Below the pieces are notes generated by a model, which was not told the DNA's origin, made no database searches, and saw only the letters and a list, made by a program, of their open reading frames with translations. From Nitratidesulfovibrio sp044433065 (GTDB lineage: Bacteria > Desulfobacterota > Desulfovibrionia > Desulfovibrionales > Desulfovibrionaceae), in contig JAWXUA010000012.1 in the NCBI GenBank assembly GCA_044433065.1, positions 1 to 33,635 of the forward strand: a stretch of DNA of 33,635 nucleotides, read 5' to 3'. This document shows, piece by piece, positions 24,937 to 31,079 of this stretch (positions are counted from its first letter, which is position 1; each line of letters starts with the position of its first letter). A program made the translations under genes and the position numbers.

Positions 24937-25258
24937 ACTTTTATGTAGCAGGTTCAGATATCAGACGAAGATTAACGCTATCTTGCGTAACGAAATGCTG
25001 AAGGCAGTACAAGGGCTTTGTGAAAAAGAGCGAGCGCACACCATGGAAAGAGGCGTACACTATGATGCTCAGACGTGGACACAAGACGTGTTTCGCTCAC
25101 TTTTTCGTGGACAATCAGAGACCATCGGAAAACACAATGCCCGAAAGCTTGGTGACGCTCTCAATCTTGCGCAAAACTCTTTGTCCATGTGTAGACTAAA
25201 AAAGCCCAAAGGTGAAAACCAATGGGCTTTTTGCGTTGATGAGTCTCATTTATGTTGA
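24937..25258 (+). pseudogene. Unidentified gene fragment
   Basis: A frame is open from just after a TGA near 24934 to the TGA at 25256-25258 and has ordinary protein-like composition (for example NEMLKAVQGLCEKERAHTMERG and IGKHNARKLGDALNLAQNSL). Its last ~20 codons run through a strong terminator hairpin, and another frame stops just before that hairpin (TAA near 25199). The original gene therefore probably ended there and this frame has shifted. No convincing start or ribosome site is visible, though an ATG occurs at 24983. I do not recognise the family; it is probably the 3' end of a degraded gene. Confidence 0.35.
25197..25236. terminator. Bidirectional terminator hairpin
   Basis: AAAAAGCCCA and TGGGCTTTTT form a perfect 10-bp stem with A/T runs on both sides. 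It would end transcripts of the fragment upstream on the plus strand and, about 110 bases after its stop codon, the sulfotransferase transcript on the minus strand. Confidence 0.85.
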
Positions 25259-25348
25259 CGATGTTTCGCCTGAAGGGCGTTTTAACATTGTCTACCTAAA
25301 TGAGCAGATTAATTCGAAGAAAGAGTAGAGATGTTTTTTTAATTATGC

Positions 25349-27028
25349 TTACTGTCCTAAGATTTTAGCCTTCTCTCCAAGTCTCAAATCTTTGGCGTTT
25401 TCCGTATAAATATCCATGCGTTCTACTCTGTAAACGCACATGTTTCGAAGTGAGTTTACATGAATCATTGCTTGCCAGACTTCTTGCTTGTTTGGCATCA
25501 CCTCTACAAGGGTACTTGTTCTATTCACAGTACGATCATGCATGGCTCTACCTTGTATGTACTTGGCATTGGCAGGATTATGTCTACCCATTTGCCTGAG
25601 CTCTTTTACAAGGTCAAAAGCCCCAATAATATTTCCGTTGGGCAGAAGGTCAGCATCTCCACGCCAATCAGAATATAGTTCGGGCTTATCTTTGCCATAT
25701 TCCCAAATTTGCTCCACTGTCATATCCTTTTCATTAATACGATAGTGAACCAAGCGAGAATAGAGATACGGAGGAAGTTCATCAGAGGCTAAGGCTTGAA
25801 CTTTATCATCAAGGGCAAATCGACTCATACCGTTATCAAAAAGCATGATATCCATGGTATCTGGATTATTGTCTAAATCACCTAAAATATCAACAGCGTG
25901 ATGATTATAGGCATATTCAAAATTTTCACCTATGGGCTTGAGCATGTATTCGTCGTAAATACCCAGTAAGCCGTGGGGATCACCAAGTATCCACTTGATT
26001 TCTTTGTTCCAATTATGACGCATGATGAGAGATTGATAATTGCCAGACATGACAATATCATCTTTACCATACGATGCTAAAGAATTGTTATGGATCCAGT
26101 CATGCGGCAAGTATACAAGGCCAGAATGACGTCCATGGTCAAGCATGTCTTTATAGTCAAGGTCTCTCAGGATTATACCCGTAGACAAGTCCATCTCAAG
26201 AATATAATCCTCAACAATGTCAGGTGTTTTGGGGTTATATGCACCAATGATGAGCGTGTTTTGTTCTGTAAGCTCTAATTCGTGGTGTGTTTTATAGTTG
26301 AGATGATAGGCATGTAAAATTTTACCAAAGGGGTTAAACTCGAGTACATAGGTCTCGTCTTTGACATCACCCATGATACCAAAGAAAAAGCCTGTTTTTC
26401 CACTAGGGTAAGCCAATGAAGACTTTGCGGGTTTATAGTCTTGGCTGGTAAGAGCCCATCGCCATGCGCCAGCGGAGTCAAATGCTGTGCAATATACATT
26501 GTCAGAAACAAAGTTAATACCTGATGCATATTTTTCTGGATTGAACGTTTTGGCTAGAATGCGCACATCATTCAATCGCTCAGGAATAGCCGATGTTTCC
26601 ACGTTCATAACATGGCTTGCTTTTTTACCACTTTTGCTCTCTGCAGTAAGTGTAACCTTATTCATACGGTCAGGATACAGGCCATAGATAGGAATGCTAT
26701 GTTCTATTTCGTAATCTTCAAAATCAAAGTGTATTGTATCGTTCTTGGTATCACCTAGCACTTCAATGGAAATACGCATAGGCTCTTTTGTTTTGAAAAG
26801 TACCATAGCAGTGAGCGGTGATTCACCATAAGGGTCAACTATAATAAAAGGATTATCTAAAGTATAGTTTGCGCTTTGCAATTCAGCTAAAAGCATCTTG
26901 TCAACATTATTTTGCGCTTCAATCTTTCCCTTGAGCATTGCTTGCGTTGGTGCTAGCTCTGCAACAGCTGGCATGGGCAATGCAAGTGCAAAAGTGAATA
27001 AAAAGGCCATAAAATGTGTTTTCTTCAT
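25349..27028 (-). CDS. assT: Arylsulfate sulfotransferase (AssT-type), periplasmic
   Basis: The 559-residue protein has a signal peptide (MKKTHFMAFLFTFALALPMPAVA) and an N-terminal beta domain (about 24-135). A six-bladed propeller follows with AssT motifs: LPHDWIHNN (about 306-314), ILGDPHGL (about 350), and YNHHAVDIL...DIMLFDNG, where the histidine at about 377 aligns with the transient sulfo-acceptor histidine of AssT. AssT moves sulfate from one phenolic ester to another without PAPS. The E. coli enzyme's disulfide near the active site is not evident here and no dsbL/dsbI genes are adjacent. The ATG at 27028 follows GGGAG and begins the signal peptide. It lies downstream of a small secreted protein gene and a broken paralogue on the same strand. 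Confidence 0.9.
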   Translation of the reverse strand: MKKTHFMAFLFTFALALPMPAVAELAPTQAMLKGKIEAQNNVDKMLLAELQSANYTLDNPFIIVDPYGESPLTAMVLFKTKEPMRISIEVLGDTKNDTIHFDFEDYEIEHSIPIYGLYPDRMNKVTLTAESKSGKKASHVMNVETSAIPERLNDVRILAKTFNPEKYASGINFVSDNVYCTAFDSAGAWRWALTSQDYKPAKSSLAYPSGKTGFFFGIMGDVKDETYVLEFNPFGKILHAYHLNYKTHHELELTEQNTLIIGAYNPKTPDIVEDYILEMDLSTGIILRDLDYKDMLDHGRHSGLVYLPHDWIHNNSLASYGKDDIVMSGNYQSLIMRHNWNKEIKWILGDPHGLLGIYDEYMLKPIGENFEYAYNHHAVDILGDLDNNPDTMDIMLFDNGMSRFALDDKVQALASDELPPYLYSRLVHYRINEKDMTVEQIWEYGKDKPELYSDWRGDADLLPNGNIIGAFDLVKELRQMGRHNPANAKYIQGRAMHDRTVNRTSTLVEVMPNKQEVWQAMIHVNSLRNMCVYRVERMDIYTENAKDLRLGEKAKILGQ

Positions 27029-27142
27029 CTCTCCAGTCTCCCTTTTAAAGTGATACTCATAGTGAACCTTTGACACATGAGATATTGCGAGCGCGATATA
27101 AACAGGTATAGACTAAGAGTACGCCATCACAGTATATATGGC

Positions 27143-27649
27143 TTACTTCTTGAGTACTACTTTGTTCACACCCTCCGCTGATTCATGAATAAAGAAGAAA
27201 TTCTTGTTAACGGCTGAATCTGGTAGCTCAAAAGCAATGTATCCCTCATTTGAAATCATTATTTTTGTGGATTGCATTCTTTTGTAACCGTGTGTGGAGA
27301 GAAAAGTATCATTGGTCATGCGGTGAAATCTATTGCCTTGTTCATCTATAAGATATGCATCTTTCCAGTCAAAGCCTTTGCCACCAACACGGGACTTTTC
27401 TAGATTGATATTTACAAGTAAATATACATTGCCATTATGCGCTTCATTGAAGTTCTCAATTTTAGTTGTATCACCACCATACTCGATAAATGTTGATACT
27501 GAATCAAGGCTTGTTGTTATTTGTATGTCCTGAAATGTTATTTTCCATTGAAATGCATCTTGGTTTGCCATGACTGGTGCATGGGCAAAAAGATAAATGC
27601 TTACTATAGACAGATATAAAGCCAGACGTATACCATGTACTGCTTTCAT
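27143..27649 (-). CDS. Small secreted protein, possibly DUF4352/beta-sandwich-like
   Basis: The 168-residue protein has a signal peptide (MKAVHGIRLALYLSIVSIYLFAHAPVMA) and a single beta-rich domain. NGNVYLLVNINLEKSRVGGKGFDWKDAYLIDEQGNRFHRM and GYIAFELPDSAVNKNFFFIHESAEGVNKVVLKK resemble the DUF4352-type immunoglobulin-like fold found in exported proteins. That match is by general pattern only. The ATG at 27649 has AAGGAG six bases upstream, which rules out the longer frame. It sits between an intact sulfotransferase gene and a broken one on the same strand, so it may assist or be co-expressed with them. Confidence 0.75.
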   Translation of the reverse strand: MKAVHGIRLALYLSIVSIYLFAHAPVMANQDAFQWKITFQDIQITTSLDSVSTFIEYGGDTTKIENFNEAHNGNVYLLVNINLEKSRVGGKGFDWKDAYLIDEQGNRFHRMTNDTFLSTHGYKRMQSTKIMISNEGYIAFELPDSAVNKNFFFIHESAEGVNKVVLKK

Positions 27650-27696
27650 GTGATTCTCCTTTATTTTTTTGTTTATGTTTTTCAATTTTGAATATT

Positions 27697-28215
27697 TTAA
27701 TCTTTGAGTAGCATTTCTTCTGGTAAAAAGACCCCAGCCTTTTTACCAAGTCGAAGATTATTTGCATTGGGAGTGTAGATGTTCATGCGTTCGGCACGGT
27801 AGGCATATTTATCGAATGTACTAGTATCTTTAGCAGTTTGAATCATGGCTTGCCAAATTTCACCACTGACAGTGTCAACCTCAACAAAAACTGGAAAGCT
27901 AAATGTTCCCGCAGTAATATTGAATGTTCCTAAAATATTACCATTATCTAATAAATCAGCATCCCCTCCCCAACCAGAATACAGCTCTGGTCTATCTTCA
28001 CCATAGGATCAAATCTGCTCTACTGTCATATCCTTTTCATGAATGCGATAATGCACTAATCTTGAATAAGGAAAGGGTTCATTAATCTCATGAAGCTGTA
28101 TTTTTCTTTGTAATTCTGCATCAACAACTTGCCTAGTATTGCCATCAGTATCAGGGGCTCCCAAATTTCCATTATCAAACAAGAGAATATCAACTGTATC
28201 TGAATCGCTCAAAAC
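27697..28215 (-). pseudogene. Truncated second arylsulfate sulfotransferase
   Basis: The minus-strand frame encodes the C-terminal third of an AssT paralogue: DTVDILLFDNG, then YSRLVHYRIHEKDMTVEQI, an in-frame TGA at 28009-28011, then SYGEDRPELYSGWGGDADLLDNGNILG and on to the TAA at 27697-27699. In the intact copy (25349-27028) the aligned position is a tryptophan, so TGG to TGA explains the stop. The similarity begins abruptly near 28215; the 5' two-thirds are missing and the integrase-bearing element starts there. It is not functional as it stands. Confidence 0.88.
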
Positions 28216-28247
28216 ACATTTACCAAACCTTACCAACATTTACCAAA
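28216..28247. repeat. Phased TTACCAA repeats at the element's left edge (candidate integrase arm sites)
   Basis: TTACCAA occurs at 28220-28226, 28230-28236 and 28240-28246, exactly ten bases apart. The outer two extend to a 12-base identity, ACATTTACCAAA, at 28216-28227 and 28236-28247. They sit at the border between the truncated sulfotransferase and the integrase gene. Short direct repeats phased with the DNA helix at this place resemble the arm-type binding sites of tyrosine integrases. The core crossover site cannot be defined without the right end. Confidence 0.6.
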
Positions 28248-28254
28248 GACTCTA

Positions 28255-28283
28255 TTTCTTTTTATATTAAGGTATGTTATAAT
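28255..28283 (+). promoter_or_regulatory. Extended -10 promoter of the integrase gene
   Basis: TGTTATAAT (28275-28283) is a perfect extended -10 element, about 98 bases before the integrase ATG at 28381. The -35 region at 17-base spacing (TTTCTT, 28255-28260) is poor, as is common for extended -10 promoters. Confidence 0.55.
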
Positions 28284-28296
28284 AAAAGTATCTTAC

Positions 28297-28360
28297 TGGA
28301 GCATACCGCTCCATACATACCTTTCACCGGCAAAAGTTGTACAGGAGTTGTACAGCTTTT
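28297..28360. promoter_or_regulatory. Two inverted repeats in the integrase leader
   Basis: TGGAGC (28297-28302) and GCTCCA (28308-28313) form a perfect dyad. AAAAGTTGTACA (28332-28343) and TGTACAGCTTTT (28349-28360) form a second, with one mismatch, and contain TTGTACA as a direct repeat. Both lie between the promoter and the integrase start and could be operators or leader hairpins that limit integrase expression. Confidence 0.5.
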
Positions 28361-28380
28361 GTAGAAAAAAGAGCCTTACT

Positions 28381-29589
28381 ATGACAGCATCACCAAAGCC
28401 AACTGGTTGGGTTAGCGTTGCCCGAGGAATACGATACCGCGAACACCCAAGCCGAAAGCACGGGAAAAAGTTCGACCGCTATTACACCCTTGTATACAAA
28501 CTGAACGGCAAAACAATCTCAGAAGCCGTCGGATGGAGTTCTGAGGGCATTAAGCAAGAAGACTGCACGCGCATTCTGCTAACCCTGAAAGAGAACCATC
28601 GCTCTGGATGTGGACCGCAAACCTTGAAGGCTATGCGCGAGAGCGTCGTTTTAGCCCATGAGGCGCAAAAGCAACAAGAGCAAGTCGAGGCGAGTCTCAC
28701 ACTCCAAGGGATTTTTGAAGGCGGGTATTTAGCCGCTCAGGTGACGAAGAAAGCAAGTTCCATTGATGCAGAAAAAATGCATATGCGGCTTCACATCATA
28801 CCTTTCTTTGGAAATACTCCACTCAAGCAGATTACAGCAAGCCGCATGGATGAGTTCTTGCACTGGATGACACACAAGACATCTGAGCGAACAGGGAAGC
28901 CTCTTACTCCTGCAAGTATCCGCTATGTTCTTGCAACAGTGAGGCAAGTTTGGAACTATGCCTTGAGTCGAGGCCTTGTAGAAACGGCATACCCTGCGCA
29001 AAAAATGAAAATTCCCAATGCTGATAATCGCCGCACGCGCTTCTTAACAAATGCTGAGGCTGAAAAACTCCTAGACGAATTGTATAAACGCTCTACCGAC
29101 ACCCACGATATGGCCCTGCTCTCATTATACTGTGGATTGCGATGTGGTGAACTTTTTAAAATCACATGGGCCGATGTAAACTTCAGTGAAGGCTTTATCC
29201 ATATCCGTGACCGAAAGAATGGGCATAGTAGCACGGCGTGGATGGTTTCGCGTGTGGAGAAGATGCTCCAAAGACGGTATCAGGGGCAAGGGCCCACCGC
29301 CTTTGTTTTCGCTAGTAAAGATAACGATGGCGGCAAGGCATTTCTCAGCAAAACATTCTTTCGAGCAGTGAAAGACCTTGGCCTCAATGATGGCATCGTC
29401 GATCATCGTGATAAGATTGTCTTTCATAGTTTGCGGCATACATATGCAAGCTGGCTCGCACAACGCGGTGTCCCTCTTCATACACTTGCAGGTCTTATGG
29501 GACATAAAACCGTTGCAATGACACAGCGGTATGCGCACCTCAGCCCTCATGGTCTGCGTGCGGCGGCCATGTTAATTGATGAAGCATAG
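28381..29589 (+). CDS. int: Tyrosine site-specific recombinase (integrase)
   Basis: The 402-residue protein has the layout of phage and island integrases. An N-terminal arm-binding region (about 1-100) is followed by a SAM-like core-binding domain (about 110-215: GIFEGGYLAAQ...ITASRMDEFLHWM). The catalytic domain has the arginine in YCGLRCGELFKITW, the HSLRHTYASWLA box (HxxR), GHKTVAMTQRYAH with the third basic residue, and the nucleophilic tyrosine in RYAH. All catalytic positions are present, so it should be active. The ATG at 28381 follows AAAAAAGAG; a longer frame from a TTG at 28348 overlaps a dyad and is less likely. It reads away from the left element border. Confidence 0.95.
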   Translation: MTASPKPTGWVSVARGIRYREHPSRKHGKKFDRYYTLVYKLNGKTISEAVGWSSEGIKQEDCTRILLTLKENHRSGCGPQTLKAMRESVVLAHEAQKQQEQVEASLTLQGIFEGGYLAAQVTKKASSIDAEKMHMRLHIIPFFGNTPLKQITASRMDEFLHWMTHKTSERTGKPLTPASIRYVLATVRQVWNYALSRGLVETAYPAQKMKIPNADNRRTRFLTNAEAEKLLDELYKRSTDTHDMALLSLYCGLRCGELFKITWADVNFSEGFIHIRDRKNGHSSTAWMVSRVEKMLQRRYQGQGPTAFVFASKDNDGGKAFLSKTFFRAVKDLGLNDGIVDHRDKIVFHSLRHTYASWLAQRGVPLHTLAGLMGHKTVAMTQRYAHLSPHGLRAAAMLIDEA

Positions 29590-29654
29590 GTGTTGATAAA
29601 AATTAAAAATATTATTAATTATTTTATAACATTCATAAACATAAGGAGAATATT

Positions 29655-30584
29655 ATGATTAGTCGCCCGATTACTGAAGAAGATATAAATAAATTCAAAG
29701 AGTATATACATGCAAAATATTCAAAGCTTATAATCTCTAGATATAGCGAACACACTATCAAGAATTTTGGCACACACGAACAGTTACTAAACCTTATCTC
29801 AGCTCTCTTTGACTTAGAACCTAGCTCATTTCTCAAATTCTTCTTTACTGTAGGGCCAAACCAAAATGATGACCTTGGTTTATCATACAGTGAGCATCAA
29901 GAGTTGGCTAATCTTGATACTATGCCATCTATTGATCATCAGCTGGATCTTATATGTAGTATTGAGCAGAAGGAAAATGAGTCGCGGATTTTACAGGAGT
30001 ATGTATGTACATTAGTAAATCGAATTATAATGGATTATAAATCAAATATATTACCATTATTTATTTTAGATCATGAGATAAAATACGAAAATACTTTTGA
30101 ACTTCTTCAAAGTATACACATCACACCTTATGAATTCTTTTCTTGGGCTAAAGCTCAACAATTTTCTTTGCCCAATGTTATTGAACAAAAATTAAAAGCG
30201 TATCAGGAAATACTCAAGAGTGTACCTACTAGCGGCTTAGCGTTGGTATTTAGAGATGAGGAAAGTTGCAAACGGGCCCTTATCCGTGAGGTAGAGTATC
30301 TTCTTAGTAAAGAAAAACCTGCTGCAAAAACCGCTAAAGTCAAAAATGAGTATGCTGAGCTTCTTTATATAGGGCTTAAGTCCTTACAAGGTACAGGGCT
30401 TAGAGCCATTGGTCAGTCTGGAAGCGAGTATTTGATACATACAAGTGAGCAAAAAGTTTCAGAAAAGCTAAAAATATTTCATGACGTTATTTTTTCATTG
30501 TATGACTTGGATTCAAGTAGATTTTCTCCAAAATCCCCTACCAAAATGGCTAAGGGGAAAACAGCAAAAGGCGAAAAACTTTAG
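29655..30584 (+). CDS. Unknown 309-residue protein, element cargo
   Basis: The protein matches no family I recognise. It has no signal peptide or membrane segment, is mostly predicted helical, and ends in a short basic tail (SPKSPTKMAKGKTAKGEKL). The gene has a strong ribosome site (ATAAGGAG seven to eight bases before ATG 29655). It is distinctly more AT-rich than the integrase before it and the replication gene after it, which suggests separate acquisition. It lies alone between the integrase and the replication module, a position where small integrative elements often carry accessory genes such as defence, exclusion or toxin functions; that is context only. Confidence 0.75.
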   Translation: MISRPITEEDINKFKEYIHAKYSKLIISRYSEHTIKNFGTHEQLLNLISALFDLEPSSFLKFFFTVGPNQNDDLGLSYSEHQELANLDTMPSIDHQLDLICSIEQKENESRILQEYVCTLVNRIIMDYKSNILPLFILDHEIKYENTFELLQSIHITPYEFFSWAKAQQFSLPNVIEQKLKAYQEILKSVPTSGLALVFRDEESCKRALIREVEYLLSKEKPAAKTAKVKNEYAELLYIGLKSLQGTGLRAIGQSGSEYLIHTSEQKVSEKLKIFHDVIFSLYDLDSSRFSPKSPTKMAKGKTAKGEKL

Positions 30585-30635
30585 TTTTTTAGGCTGCATT
30601 TTTGCCGATGGGAGGTGGAGAAAATTGGTAAAATG

Positions 30636-30655
30636 GGGTAGGCGTTGGGTAGGCG
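30636..30655 (+). repeat. Tandem GGGTAGGCG repeat
   Basis: GGGTAGGCG occurs at 30636-30644 and 30647-30655, one helical turn apart. Just before it, TTGGTAAA (30625-30632) is the inverse complement of the TTTACCAA motif at the left edge. The group lies in the non-coding gap after the 309-residue gene and may be a protein-binding site. Confidence 0.45.
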
Positions 30656-30694
30656 CGGTAAAAAAAGAAAAAGTCAAAAAATATTTTTGAATAT

Positions 30695-30724
30695 AGGCTA
30701 CTGAAATAGTAGACTTTTTTTATT
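30695..30724 (+). terminator. Probable terminator after the 309-residue protein gene
   Basis: CTACT and AGTAG form a stem around GAAAT, extended by flanking AG/CT, and are followed by a T run starting at 30714. It stands about 115 bases after the stop codon. The stem is short, so the call is moderate. Confidence 0.6.
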
Positions 30725-30759
30725 TTTAATTTTTTATCTTTTTTCGTCTCGTTGGGTAT

Positions 30760-30809
30760 CCCTACTGTAGGGGGCTGTGAGATTTTCTTCATACGTGAGG
30801 GGGACCTCA
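30760..30809. promoter_or_regulatory. Operator-like dyads upstream of the small DNA-binding protein
   Basis: CCCTAC-T-GTAGGG (30760-30772) is a perfect 6-1-6 palindrome, and TGAGG-GGGA-CCTCA (30796-30809) is a second dyad. Both are in the 100 bases before the ATG at 30837 and are plausible control sites for the replication module, possibly bound by the encoded protein. Confidence 0.45.
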
Positions 30810-30836
30810 TAGACGACTGCATGCATAGGAGACTAT

Positions 30837-31079
30837 ATGACAAATGAAATCTCGGAGGACCTGCTGAAAATTTTTGAGCGGATTCCCGACTACCCAACAC
30901 GTCAGGATATTGCCGACGCAACGGGACTCATAGCGGCCCAAACGCTAGCAAACCGCGACGCGGGGGATGAGGGCAGTGGCATTCCTGGTGGTACTATCGT
31001 AGGCCGTGTCATTCGATATCCAAAAAAGGAGGTTGTTACGTGGCTGATAGACTACTGTAATAAAAAGAAAAATGAGTGA
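30837..31079 (+). CDS. Small AlpA/excisionase-like DNA-binding protein
   Basis: The 80-residue protein has a helix-turn-helix start (PTRQDIADATGLIAAQTLANRDAGDEGSG) and a C-terminal RVIRYPKKEVVTWLIDYC. This matches the pattern of small MerR/AlpA-like or excisionase-like proteins in phages and satellites, in which a helix-turn-helix is followed by a Tyr/Pro strand and a Trp-Leu helix. AGGAG at 30827-30831 stands five bases before the ATG. It overlaps the replication gene by eight bases if the upstream start of that gene is used. Likely roles are excision or control of the replication module; the two cannot be separated here. Confidence 0.75.
   Translation: MTNEISEDLLKIFERIPDYPTRQDIADATGLIAAQTLANRDAGDEGSGIPGGTIVGRVIRYPKKEVVTWLIDYCNKKKNE

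Noticed and set aside
28009..28011. In-frame TGA in the second sulfotransferase as a selenocysteine codon
   Set aside because: The intact paralogue has tryptophan (TGG) at this position, no selenocysteine-insertion hairpin was evident just downstream, and the gene is already truncated at its 5' end. A nonsense mutation is the simpler reading.
28200..28381. tRNA gene as the attachment site of the integrative element
   Set aside because: No cloverleaf-like sequence was found near the left border; the element abuts a sulfotransferase gene instead.
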